Shown here piece by piece: positions 8,423 through 16,293 of a DNA stretch of 64,000 bases; the stretch's first letter is position 1, and each line of letters starts with the position of its first letter. Location: NCBI RefSeq assembly GCF_902364025.1, contig NZ_CABJCG010000011.1, positions 124,001 to 188,000 on the forward strand, given 5' to 3'. Position numbers and translations under genes: made by a program. The stretch comes from Enterocloster lavalensis. GTDB lineage: Bacteria; Bacillota; Clostridia; Lachnospirales; Lachnospiraceae. The notes beneath the pieces are model-generated. The model saw only the letters and a program-made list of their open reading frames with translations. It did no database searches and was not told where the DNA came from.

Positions 8423-9184
8423 CTACACATGTTTGTTCCGGTCCCGGTACTCGTTGGGCGTCATGTTGGTGTGCTTTTTAAATACCTTTGAAAAATGCTT
8501 CGGGCTGTAATATCCCACGATCTGGCCCACCTCGTAAACCTTCAGATTGGGGTTGTCCAACAGCTCCCTGGCCTTCTCCATGCGCACACTTGTCAGGTAG
8601 GTCAGATAGCTGACCCCGGTCTTTTTCTTGAACAGGTTGCCGAAATAGTTGGGGTGCATATGGACCTCTTTTGCCACCCCGGCCAGGGTCAGCTCCTGGT
8701 AGAAATAGCGGTCGATGTACTCCATGGCCCGCTTGACCGCGTCCGCGGCGGCCGCCCCGTCCCCGTCTCCCTCTCCCTCCGCGGCTCCGCCGTCCGACAC
8801 CGCCTCCCGGCGCATAAGCTTTGCCGTCTCCTCCAGCTGGCGCAGGAAGTCAAACCGGTTCACCGGCTTTAACAGGTAGTCGCAGATTCCCAGCTTGATG
8901 GCCTTGCGGGTGAATGCATAGTCGTCGTAGGCGCTGAGCACGATAAAGCGGGTCCTTCCCGCCCCCTGGGCCAGGTACTCGCCGATCATTTCCAGGCCGT
9001 TTTTCTTCGGCATTTTCACGTCCACCACCGCGATATCCGGGCTCACCTTCAAAAGCAGCTTTAAGCCCTCCTCGCCGTCCGCGGCCTCCCCCGCGATCTC
9101 GTACTTCCCGCCGCTCATCTCGATAATTTTCTGCAGCCCGCGGCGGATCAACTGCTCGTCGTCAATAATGACCAGACGTATCAT
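8423..9184 (-). CDS. response regulator with AraC-type DNA-binding domain (YesN family)
   Basis: This 253-residue protein has an N-terminal receiver domain (residues 1-120; acidic pair D8/D9, phosphoacceptor Asp55 in VVDVKMP, Lys near 107 in LLKPV) and a C-terminal AraC/XylS pair of helix-turn-helix motifs (about 150-253), ending in the family signature GYYSPKHFSKVFKKHTNMTPNEYR. Between them is a short Gly/Ala/Asp-rich linker. It overlaps the end of the sensor kinase gene by 23 bp. It should activate the adjacent sugar ABC operon when phosphorylated by that kinase. Confidence 0.95.
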   Translation of the reverse strand: MIRLVIIDDEQLIRRGLQKIIEMSGGKYEIAGEAADGEEGLKLLLKVSPDIAVVDVKMPKKNGLEMIGEYLAQGAGRTRFIVLSAYDDYAFTRKAIKLGICDYLLKPVNRFDFLRQLEETAKLMRREAVSDGGAAEGEGDGDGAAAADAVKRAMEYIDRYFYQELTLAGVAKEVHMHPNYFGNLFKKKTGVSYLTYLTSVRMEKARELLDNPNLKVYEVGQIVGYYSPKHFSKVFKKHTNMTPNEYRDRNKHV

Positions 9185-10931
9185 ATTCCTCCCCCTCCCC
9201 GTAAATAGCCGTGGCGTTCAGCGTGACCCTTGTCCCGGTTCCCCGGCGGCTGTGGATTTCCATGGAAAAGCTCTCCCCAAAATAGAGCTGGCACCGCTCG
9301 CTGACGTTGTTGAGTCCGATGCTGGCGCTGCGCCCAAGGGACTCCTCCAGTTCCAGGGACTGGCGCACGTACTCCAGCTTTTCCCCGGTCATGCCCTTGC
9401 CGTCGTCCTCCACGGTGATCACCAGGCGTCCGTGCTCCACCGCGGCGTTCACCGTGAGCCTGCGCCTGCTCATCTTCTCCTTAAAGCCGTGGAGGATGCT
9501 GTTCTCCACAATGGGCTGCAGCGTCAGCTTGGGAATCAGGCATTTTTCCGCTTCCGGCTGGGCGTTCAGCTCAAAGGTGAACAGCTCCGGGTCCCGAATC
9601 TGCACGATCATCAGATAGTTTTTGATGTATTCCAGCTCCCGGCCCAGAGGGATAATATTGTGTTTCTGGTCCAGATTGACCCGCAAAATCTTGCCAAAGG
9701 CGGTGAGAATATCCGATATCTCATAGCTGCCGTCCAGAATCGCCATCATGTTCACCGTCTCCAGGGTATTGTACATGAAATGGGGGTTGATCTGGCTCTG
9801 AAGCGCGTTGAACTCCGCTTCCTTCTTGCCCAGCTGGGTCAGGTAGACCTTCTCGATCAGGTCCTTGATATTGGAAACCATGTGGTTGAAGCTTCCGGCC
9901 AGCCGCCCGATCTCGTCGTCCCGGTCCGCCCGCACCACCACCTCCATGTCGCCCTCCTCCACACGGGCCATGGCGGTCTGCAAATCCCGGATCGGCGCGC
10001 CGATGTTCCGTGAAATCTTCCGGGACAGCCAGATGAACACCAGGAAGCACCAGGCCCCCACCACCGCGGTGAGCAGCATAATGTTCACGATCTCCTTGGC
10101 AAACCGGCTCCAGGGAATCTCCGTGCGCACCGTCCACCCGGTCTTGGGGGAGACGTGCTCCATGCAGATTACCTGTCCCAGGCGGCTGGTTTCCTCCGGC
10201 AAGGTGGTGTACATCACATTGTTCCGGTCGTCCAGGATTGTGATGTATCCGCCCAGGTTCTCCGCCCGGTTGCCCACGATCTCTCCCAGCACCCGGGCGT
10301 CGATGTCGATCACCAGAAATCCCAAATATTTCCCCGTTCCGATGCTGTTGACCGCGTGCACGTAGCTGATCAGCTGCAGGGACGAGGAGTCCGAATACTT
10401 GTCGTCCCGGTGGACGCCGGTGAGCACGCCCTTCCTGGCTCCCTCGGTGATGGTGGCGTACCAGCTTTCCCCGGAAAATACCTGGGCGGGATCAATGTCG
10501 TTGCGCTCGTTGATGTTGGTGTAGTAGGAATTCCCCTCCGCACCGCACAAGTAGGAGCCAACGATGTATTTCTCCGTCACCCACATCCCGATCAGGCGCT
10601 TGTGAATCATTTCCTTGCCGTCCTGGAGCTGGGAGAAGGTGTAGCGGTCCGAATGTTCCAGAATATCCTGGATTTCCGGCTCCGTGTACACCACATAAGC
10701 CTGGCGTTCGATGTTTTCCACAAAATCGTCGGCGTCGTTGTTGATCCGCTCGATCATCATGTCCGCGTACTGCCGGGTCTGGCGCATAATGATCTTGAAG
10801 GACACCCGGCAGATCACGGACCCGATCACCAGAATCGGGATCACCGCGAACAAGATATAGCTGACCAGCAGCTTCCGCTCCAGGCACATGTCACTCCAGA
10901 ACCTTCGAAATCTCCCCCTCATGTTTTTCAT
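9162..10931 (-). CDS. membrane sensor histidine kinase (YesM family)
   Basis: This 589-residue kinase has membrane segments at about 22-42 and 281-303 enclosing an extracytoplasmic Cache-like sensor, then a HAMP domain (304-356). The His-kinase domain has the family-specific QSQINPHFMYNTLE motif with His384, and the ATPase domain has the N-box QPIVENSILHGF and EDDGKGM. YesM kinases typically sense a sugar or its binding protein. Translation is coupled to the response regulator gene by a 23-bp overlap. The pair lies directly upstream of the binding-protein gene. Confidence 0.95.
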   Translation of the reverse strand: MKNMRGRFRRFWSDMCLERKLLVSYILFAVIPILVIGSVICRVSFKIIMRQTRQYADMMIERINNDADDFVENIERQAYVVYTEPEIQDILEHSDRYTFSQLQDGKEMIHKRLIGMWVTEKYIVGSYLCGAEGNSYYTNINERNDIDPAQVFSGESWYATITEGARKGVLTGVHRDDKYSDSSSLQLISYVHAVNSIGTGKYLGFLVIDIDARVLGEIVGNRAENLGGYITILDDRNNVMYTTLPEETSRLGQVICMEHVSPKTGWTVRTEIPWSRFAKEIVNIMLLTAVVGAWCFLVFIWLSRKISRNIGAPIRDLQTAMARVEEGDMEVVVRADRDDEIGRLAGSFNHMVSNIKDLIEKVYLTQLGKKEAEFNALQSQINPHFMYNTLETVNMMAILDGSYEISDILTAFGKILRVNLDQKHNIIPLGRELEYIKNYLMIVQIRDPELFTFELNAQPEAEKCLIPKLTLQPIVENSILHGFKEKMSRRRLTVNAAVEHGRLVITVEDDGKGMTGEKLEYVRQSLELEESLGRSASIGLNNVSERCQLYFGESFSMEIHSRRGTGTRVTLNATAIYGEGEEYDTSGHY

Positions 10932-11037
10932 TCCCTGCCTCCTCTGCCGGCCTGCGCCGTTTTTTGGATAATGGGTCTATTTTACCACAGATTGTCCCCT
11001 GGATGGAAGTGTGATGAACACGGATGTTGAGACACGC

Positions 11038-11081
11038 AAAAACGCAGGCGCATTTCCCGCGAGGGAGACGCCTGCGTTTTT
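11038..11081. terminator. bidirectional terminator between MATE and kinase genes
   Basis: AAAAACGCAGGCG and CGCCTGCGTTTTT form a 13-bp perfect stem with an 18-nt loop. The A/T ends give a U-tract on either strand. It terminates the MATE transcript on the minus strand. Confidence 0.85.
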
Positions 11082-11088
11082 GTCTGAA

Positions 11089-11107
11089 CGAACCGGTTCG
11101 AACCGGT
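11089..11107. other. overlapping perfect palindromes
   Basis: ACCGGTTCGAACCGGT at 11092-11107 is a perfect 16-bp palindrome that overlaps a second one, CGAACCGGTTCG at 11089-11100. It lies just beyond the MATE gene end. It may be an operator or extend the neighbouring terminator; no gene start is close. Confidence 0.4.
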
Positions 11108-11127
11108 ATGATTATATGAGTCCCGGA

Positions 11128-12483
11128 TCAGGGCCGTGGCTTTCCCCGTCCATTTCCCCGTCTCTGCTGCTTCGCCAGAAGCACCCCGCAGATCAAAATG
11201 GACAGCACCGAAGCCGCCGGGGCCGCCAGTCCCATGTAGTACAGCGTGCCCGTGGCATACCGGCTGATCAAATAGGACATGGGAATCCGCACCCCGAAGG
11301 TGGCGGCCATGCTGTGGGCGAAGGTGATCACGGACCTGCCGCTGCCGCTGAAATAGCTGTTGATGCAGAATACAAAGCACACCAGCACGCAGTCCAGGGC
11401 GTAAGAGCGCAGATACTGGGCCGCCGCCGCAATCACCTGCGGGTCGCCGGAGAAAATCCCGGTCAGCGTCTGGGGCCAGAACTGGGAGTAGATGCAGACC
11501 GCAGTTCCGAAGATCAGGGAATAGCCGATGCCGCACTTAAGCGCCCCCCAGGCCCGCTCGGGCTTGTTGGCCCCCATGTTCTGGGCCGTCATAGTGGCCA
11601 CCGCGGAGGCAAACGCCGAGGGCGGCAGCATGGCAAAGCCCATGAGGCGCTCCACCACTCCCACGGAGGCCGAAGCCACCACGCCCATGGTGTTGACGAT
11701 CACCGTGATGATCAAAAAAGAGATATTGACCAGGGCGTCCTGCACGGCCAGAGGTGTTCCCACCAGCAGAATCCGCTTCATGGCGTGGGAGTCGGGCTTA
11801 AAGTGCCGCCGCCCGAAGTCAAAGGGAAATCCCCGCCTGGCGATGATAAACAGCGACAGAAAGAAGCTTAAGCCCTGGGCCGCGATGGTGGCCAGGGCCG
11901 CACCCGCGGCCCCCATGTGAAACCCGCCCACCAGCAGAAAATCCAGCACCACGTTGACCACACAGGCCGCCGCCACCAGGTACATGGGCGTTTTGGAGTC
12001 CCCGATGCCCCGGAAAATGCTGCTGACCGCATTGTAGCCGATGATGAACGGGATTCCTGAGGAACAAATGAATATATATTGCCTGGCGTACACAAACGCC
12101 TCCTGGGGGGTGTGCAGCAGCCCCGTCACCCATCCGGTGGCCAGGGTCATAAACGCGGTACAGACCGCCGCGATCACGGCGAACAGCACCGCCAGCGTGC
12201 CCACCGCCCGGGCCGCCTTCTCCGGCTCCTTCTCCCCGATGGCGTGGCCGATCATCACTGTGCCGCCCATGGAAAGCCCCAGCACGGCGCCGGTGATGGT
12301 CTGCATCATCTGGCTGCCGGTGGCCACCGCGGAGACGGCCGCGGAGCTGTCATAGCGCCCCACCACCAATAAATCCACCGCGCCGTACAGCGCCTGTAAA
12401 AAACCGGACATCAGTACCGGCACCGCGAAACTCAACAGCGCCGGGCCGATCTTTCCTTCTGTCATGGATAACTGTCTGGTCAT
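11128..12483 (-). CDS. MATE family multidrug/sodium antiporter
   Basis: This 451-residue polytopic membrane protein has 12 predicted segments in two halves of six. The N-terminus fits the family: ALLSFAVPVLMSGFLQALYGAVDLLVVGRY. A second MATE signature with the P-x-x-x-G-x-G-x-S-x-x-P style loop is seen as FRGIGDSKTPMYLVAAACVVN. MATE proteins export cationic drugs or metabolites using Na+ or H+. The ATG overlaps the stop codon of a 47-codon ORF (ATGA), so translation may be coupled to it. The substrate is unknown. Confidence 0.93.
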   Translation of the reverse strand: MTRQLSMTEGKIGPALLSFAVPVLMSGFLQALYGAVDLLVVGRYDSSAAVSAVATGSQMMQTITGAVLGLSMGGTVMIGHAIGEKEPEKAARAVGTLAVLFAVIAAVCTAFMTLATGWVTGLLHTPQEAFVYARQYIFICSSGIPFIIGYNAVSSIFRGIGDSKTPMYLVAAACVVNVVLDFLLVGGFHMGAAGAALATIAAQGLSFFLSLFIIARRGFPFDFGRRHFKPDSHAMKRILLVGTPLAVQDALVNISFLIITVIVNTMGVVASASVGVVERLMGFAMLPPSAFASAVATMTAQNMGANKPERAWGALKCGIGYSLIFGTAVCIYSQFWPQTLTGIFSGDPQVIAAAAQYLRSYALDCVLVCFVFCINSYFSGSGRSVITFAHSMAATFGVRIPMSYLISRYATGTLYYMGLAAPAASVLSILICGVLLAKQQRRGNGRGKPRP

Positions 12484-12623
12484 GTTTTCAACTCCTGATT
12501 GTATTTCTTGTACATTTCATCGGACGTGAGGTGGAAATCCGCAGCCGCACCGGCCATCTGCCATATCTCCATCACCGCGTCCACCCCCGGCACCACAAAA
12601 GCCGGATAAGGCAGCGGGCGCAT
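12480..12623 (-). CDS. possible 47-residue upstream ORF coupled to the MATE gene
   Basis: A short frame starts at ATG 12621-12623 and encodes MRPLPYPAFVVPGVDAV... ending in YNQELKT, with its TGA overlapping the MATE start by ATGA. The last 35 codons look protein-like (acidic/amphipathic, GC-rich third positions). An in-frame TAA lies just upstream, so it cannot start earlier. The start codon sits inside a 10-bp-stem hairpin (12601-12641), which could hide the start site. It may be a regulatory small ORF, or the remnant of a truncated gene. No family recognised. Confidence 0.45.
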   Translation of the reverse strand: MRPLPYPAFVVPGVDAVMEIWQMAGAAADFHLTSDEMYKKYNQELKT

Positions 12624-12641
12624 CCCGCCATCTTATCCGGC
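12601..12641 (-). promoter_or_regulatory. hairpin covering the start of the 47-codon ORF
   Basis: GCCGGATAAG and CTTATCCGGC form a perfect 10-bp outer stem, with an inner GCGGG/CCCGC pairing. It encloses the start codon of the small ORF before the MATE gene, so it could control translation or act as an attenuator. Confidence 0.55.
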
Positions 12642-12681
12642 ATATAATCTGAGTATTACATACCCTCCGATGATAGACTCT

Positions 12682-12711
12682 ATTCTACCACAGATCGGGC
12701 GCATTTGGCAA
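12682..12711 (-). promoter_or_regulatory. promoter for the small ORF and MATE gene
   Basis: On the minus strand TTGCCA (12706-12711) and TAGAAT (12682-12687) are 18 bp apart. Transcription would start near 12675 and run through the hairpin and the 47-codon ORF into the MATE gene. Confidence 0.5.
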
Positions 12712-12761
12712 GTTTTTTGCTTTCCCGCGCGGGATATTGCCTGTGAACCGTAACCTCCCGC

Positions 12762-13961
12762 CTACAGCTCCATCATATCAAACATCACCGTAATATACAG
12801 CGTTTTCCAGTTTCCGCTGTCCTTTCCAACGGACTGCGGATTGTTGCCCAGGGAGCGGCTGCGCTCCACCGTGGTCTCCACCAGCTCGCCGCCCACCCGT
12901 TCCAGTACGGCGAAGGGGTCTGTTTTCCAGCCGTAAACGCCGTTCTCCTCCTTCACCAGGGCCCGGAACGCGCCCAGGATCGGGTAGAGAAAGCCGGTGG
13001 GGGAATACAAATCCAGCTGTTTCCCGTAAAACTTGGACTCTAAGGACCTGCCGCCCTTGGGAGCAGCCACCCCCTTCACCGAGCCATAGCGCCCACTCTG
13101 GTTTTTCTGGCGGTAAAAACGGCTCATGCTGATCTCAATCCTGTCGTACAGCTTAAAAATGTCGCACATAATCGGAACCATCTTCACGTAGGGATTTTCC
13201 GCGCTCTCCCCAAACTTCTTGTGATACTCGATGTAGTAATCGATGCATTTTTTCTTCGCGCTGTAGGACACTACGGGGAAATTTTCCTTGCCCGGGTACT
13301 TGTGGATGTTGAACATATTCAACATCGCCAGCAGGTCCGCCACGTCGATGTCCCCGCTGTCGTTCTCCTTGAAATACACCCGTTTGGAGAAGGCCTCGCT
13401 GCCGATGGCGTCCTTGATGATCTCAAACCGCTTCTCCAACTCCGCAATGGACTTGTCCTGCACCTGAACCGACGTGTTTCTCGCAGCAGCCAGATTCTGG
13501 AAAATATTCTCCACGCCCGTAAGAATCTCCAATTTCACATACTGCTGTCCCAGATCCAACTGGTCCCGGTTGGCCAGAATGATCTTGTAGGTGTGGCCGC
13601 CGTCCACATTTCCGTGCACATCCGGGTCCTCAAACACAACGGTCACCTGGTTGGAATAGTTGTCAAAGGTCACCGTCCTGGCGGACAGCAGCAGCCCGCG
13701 GTTCAGCAGATAAAAATCAAATGCCGCCGGGTCCAGCAGCGAATTTTTGATCTTTTTTGCCACGTTGGTGGTCAGCTTCTGCTCCCTGGGGTTTGTCTCC
13801 ATGGGGATATCGGCCGGAAGCTCCTTCACGTCGCAGATCGCAACGTACATGGCCGCCTCCTTGTCGCCCTCCTCCTCCTTCAGATAGGGGTTGGGAATCT
13901 TACGGAACGATTGCACCGGAAACTTCAGCGTCAGCGCTCCTCTGTCATTTGTACCTTCCAT
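12762..13961 (-). CDS. AIPR (abortive infection phage resistance) family protein
   Basis: This 399-residue soluble protein resembles AIPR-family proteins. The recognisable core is NVAKKIKNSLLD, FYLLNRGLLLSARTVTFDN, then VVFEDPDVHGNVDGGHTYK, corresponding to the family's 'N-R/N-G-I/L, beta strands, NGGHT' region. Further on, AARNTSVQVQDKSIAELEKRFE matches the conserved N-T-x-x-x-V-x-x-x-S-I-x-x-L stretch. ATG at 13961 follows an AAGGAG site; the longer open frame upstream is non-coding in character. It faces a divergent XRE regulator gene. AIPR proteins occur in phage-defence contexts, but this gene stands alone, so the function is inferred only. Confidence 0.65.
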   Translation of the reverse strand: MEGTNDRGALTLKFPVQSFRKIPNPYLKEEEGDKEAAMYVAICDVKELPADIPMETNPREQKLTTNVAKKIKNSLLDPAAFDFYLLNRGLLLSARTVTFDNYSNQVTVVFEDPDVHGNVDGGHTYKIILANRDQLDLGQQYVKLEILTGVENIFQNLAAARNTSVQVQDKSIAELEKRFEIIKDAIGSEAFSKRVYFKENDSGDIDVADLLAMLNMFNIHKYPGKENFPVVSYSAKKKCIDYYIEYHKKFGESAENPYVKMVPIMCDIFKLYDRIEISMSRFYRQKNQSGRYGSVKGVAAPKGGRSLESKFYGKQLDLYSPTGFLYPILGAFRALVKEENGVYGWKTDPFAVLERVGGELVETTVERSRSLGNNPQSVGKDSGNWKTLYITVMFDMMEL

Positions 13962-14112
13962 GATTTTCTCCTTCCACCGCTCCCTGCGGTACGTGTGGTA
14001 TTTCAGATACGCAGCCTCCGCTGCCATCTGTATTACCAGAATATCGCAATTTTCGACATTATTCAACGCTATATATGACGTTTTCTCGCTCCGATAATCG
14101 AAATGAAAGCTC

Positions 14113-14141
14113 TTTTCCAAATGCGTCCGGCATGGTATACT
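14113..14141 (+). promoter_or_regulatory. promoter for the XRE regulator
   Basis: TTTTCC (14113-14118) and TATACT (14136-14141) are spaced 17 bp, with a start near 14148 and a 30-nt leader carrying a run of G residues as ribosome site. The -35 is weak. Confidence 0.45.
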
Positions 14142-14177
14142 GAAGGAAACGTATTCCGAGTTAGGGGGGGACATTCT

Positions 14178-14405
14178 TTGCGCGATCCGGACAATGTCAA
14201 CGTCAGATTTGGAAACGAGCTGCGCAAAATGCGGGAGGCGCGCAGATACACCCAGGAGGAGTTCGCACAGCTGTGCGGAATCAGCCGGGCTTACTACGGC
14301 CGCCTGGAGCGGGGTGAGCACAGCGTCACCCTGGAGCGCTGCAAACAGATCGCGGATGCATTGAACCTGACCCTTTCCGATCTATTTATCAACCTGCCCG
14401 ACTGA
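14178..14405 (+). CDS. XRE-family helix-turn-helix regulator
   Basis: This 75-residue DNA-binding protein has a single Cro/C1-type HTH: FGNELRKMREARRYTQEEFAQLCGISRAYYGRLERGEH, then ITLSDLF-like end. I place the start at TTG 14178, which has a GGGGGGG ribosome site 7 bp upstream and a promoter 37 bp upstream; an ATG farther upstream at 14103 would start before that promoter. It is divergent from the AIPR gene with 216 bp between start codons and may repress it. It is followed at 33 bp by a small DUF6506-like gene. Confidence 0.85.
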   Translation: MRDPDNVNVRFGNELRKMREARRYTQEEFAQLCGISRAYYGRLERGEHSVTLERCKQIADALNLTLSDLFINLPD

Positions 14406-14438
14406 CGGGTAAAATCAATTCTGAGGAGGAAACAGACA

Positions 14439-14729
14439 ATGAAAAAATATGCAATGATGGTGCTTGGAGATTACGACACAAAACATGATACCGCGGAATT
14501 TGTTCACGGTGAAATGCTCACCCGTTTTGTGACGGTCCGCGACTTTGAGGAGGCCAGAGAGACGGCCAAAAAGCTGCTGGCGGAAGGCTTTGGCTGCCTG
14601 GAAATGTGCGGGGCCTTCGGCAAAGAAAACGCCCGGATGCTGGCTGAAGAGACCGGCGGCCGCATGGCCATCGGCTACTGTGTCAGCGACCCGGATATGG
14701 AAGAAAAACTTGCGGAATTTTTCGGATAA
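14439..14729 (+). CDS. small conserved protein, DUF6506-like
   Basis: This 96-residue soluble protein begins MKKYAMMVLG and contains an LEMCGAFGKENARMLAEETGGRMAIGYCV segment. The 'C-G-x-F-G... G-G-x-x-x-x-G' pattern resembles small DUF6506 proteins whose biochemical role is unknown. AGGAGG precedes the ATG. It lies 33 bp after the XRE gene and 40 bp before the phosphoesterase gene, so the three may be co-transcribed. No membrane segment or signal is present. The DUF assignment is from memory of the pattern and is moderate. Confidence 0.65.
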   Translation: MKKYAMMVLGDYDTKHDTAEFVHGEMLTRFVTVRDFEEARETAKKLLAEGFGCLEMCGAFGKENARMLAEETGGRMAIGYCVSDPDMEEKLAEFFG

Positions 14730-14769
14730 CCGGAAGAGCCCGGCCTAATTTAGAATTTGGGAGTCAGAT

Positions 14770-15579
14770 ATGAAACGAACATCCTGGCGGAACACCGCCT
14801 TCAGCCGTGCGCCGGTGGTGCGCATTTACAACGAGTATCCGGATCAGATCACGCAGCCGGTAAAGATCGCCCTGGTCACCGACCTGCACAGCACCCGCTA
14901 CGGGCGCCGGCAGGAGGTGCTGGTCCGCGCGCTCCGAAAATACGACCCGGACCTGATCCTTTTGGCCGGCGACATCGTCGACGACCAGGTTCCTTTGGTT
15001 GGAACCCGGGAGTTTCTGGCAGGGATTGGGATGCTTCCTTCCCCCCGCTGCTTCTACGTCACCGGCAACCACGAGCAGCGCACCGGCAACCTGGACGCAA
15101 TCAAGAAAATGTTCACCTCCCACGGCGTCACCGTGCTCTCCGGGGAAACCCGGACCGTAAACATACGCGGACAGCTCCTTGAAATCGGCGGCGTGGACGA
15201 TCCCACGGTTTTCACGCCCAACCGCTTCGTCCGCCGGATTCCCCGGCAGTGGGAGCGCCAGCTGGCCGCCTGCCGCGACGGGCTGGCTGGGGAGCGCTAC
15301 TCCATCCTGCTCACCCACCGCCCGGAGCTGACCCGCTACTACCGGGAGAGCGGCTTCGACCTGGTGGTGGCAGGCCACGCCCACGGCGGGCAGGTGCGGA
15401 TTCCCGTTTTGGGGCGCGGTCTGCTGGCCCCCCACCAGGGCCTGTTCCCCCGGTACGCAGGAGGCCGCTACCGGCTGGGCCGGGTCACTATGATCGTCAG
15501 CCGTGGCCTGTGCTTAAACCGCCTGCCCCGGATTTTTAATCCGCCGGAGCTGGTGATGATTCATCTGCTGCCTGATTAA
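14770..15579 (+). CDS. calcineurin-like metallophosphoesterase (YkuE/YaeI-type)
   Basis: This 269-residue protein has all five metallophosphoesterase metal-binding motifs: VTDLHS (residues 38-43, D-x-H), LLAGDIVDD (GD), TGNHEQR (GNHE), ILLTHRPE (H) and VVAGHAHGG (GHxH). A C-terminal QVRIPVLGRGLLAPHQGLFPRYAGGRY stretch is typical of the YkuE-like subgroup, which includes enzymes acting on lipid-linked phosphates. Unlike many relatives it lacks an N-terminal membrane anchor. It converges on the DUF2461 gene with only 21 bp between them. Confidence 0.9.
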   Translation: MKRTSWRNTAFSRAPVVRIYNEYPDQITQPVKIALVTDLHSTRYGRRQEVLVRALRKYDPDLILLAGDIVDDQVPLVGTREFLAGIGMLPSPRCFYVTGNHEQRTGNLDAIKKMFTSHGVTVLSGETRTVNIRGQLLEIGGVDDPTVFTPNRFVRRIPRQWERQLAACRDGLAGERYSILLTHRPELTRYYRESGFDLVVAGHAHGGQVRIPVLGRGLLAPHQGLFPRYAGGRYRLGRVTMIVSRGLCLNRLPRIFNPPELVMIHLLPD

Positions 15580-15600
15580 GGCGCTGCTGCTTCCCCCCGC

Positions 15601-16284
15601 TCACCGCTCCGGCATCCGAAATCCATCCAGCGCCCGGTTCATCAAATCATTAAACGGCTTCATTTTCCTGAAAACCGTTTCCGCCAGTTCCAAAAATCCA
15701 TCCGCGTCCCGGATCACCTCATCCGCCACCGGATATTCCAGATACCAGCTCTTATACTTCAGAAACTCCGCCTGAGGATGCTCCCTGTCATACCCCGCCG
15801 GAACCTGTTTCAGCGCAGTCCCCTGCACCTTGAAACACGCCCGGAACTCCTCGGCCTGAACCACCGTTTCCCACTCCCGCGGGTGCGCGGCAATATAATC
15901 CCGCACCATAGCCGTGGCCTCCTTGAACATATCCGCAAAGAGCCCTCCGCCCAGAAACGACTGCCCACCCGGCTTGATCATCAGGTAATACCCCACCGGA
16001 ACCGGCAGCTTTCCGCTGCCGGAAATATGGGCGCGGAACGCCGGGTTGTAGGGGGATTTGTCGTGGCTGAAGCGGGTATCCCTTGTGAGCCGGAAGGTCA
16101 ATTCCCCGGGCACGCAGCCAAGCACGCTCCCGTCCGTTTTCCCGATCCTGAAAATCAACTCCTGGATCAGCGCCTCAAACTCCGCCTTAGCCGCCTGGTA
16201 CTCCTTCTTGTGGGCGTGATAAAACTCGCGGTTATTATTCCGCTCTAATTCCATAAGATAATCCAATATTACATCTGTGTTCAT
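15601..16284 (-). CDS. DUF2461 domain-containing protein
   Basis: This 227-residue protein has the DUF2461 (TIGR02453) layout: LDYLMELERNNNREFYHAHKKEYQAAKAEFEALIQELI, then FRLTRDTRFSHDKSPYNPAFRAHI, YYLMIKPGGQSFLGGGLF and the C-terminal LKYKSWYLEYPV region. The function of this family is unknown. It appears to be soluble. It follows the sigma factor gene by 9 bp in the same direction, so it is in the same operon and may be a sigma-target or partner gene. Confidence 0.9.
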   Translation of the reverse strand: MNTDVILDYLMELERNNNREFYHAHKKEYQAAKAEFEALIQELIFRIGKTDGSVLGCVPGELTFRLTRDTRFSHDKSPYNPAFRAHISGSGKLPVPVGYYLMIKPGGQSFLGGGLFADMFKEATAMVRDYIAAHPREWETVVQAEEFRACFKVQGTALKQVPAGYDREHPQAEFLKYKSWYLEYPVADEVIRDADGFLELAETVFRKMKPFNDLMNRALDGFRMPER

Positions 16285-16293
16285 AATCTCCTC

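Noticed and set aside
12651..12670. GGAGGGT followed by ATGTAA as a minimal start-stop ORF upstream of the MATE gene
   Set aside because: The spacing between ribosome site and ATG is too short, and nothing supports initiation there.
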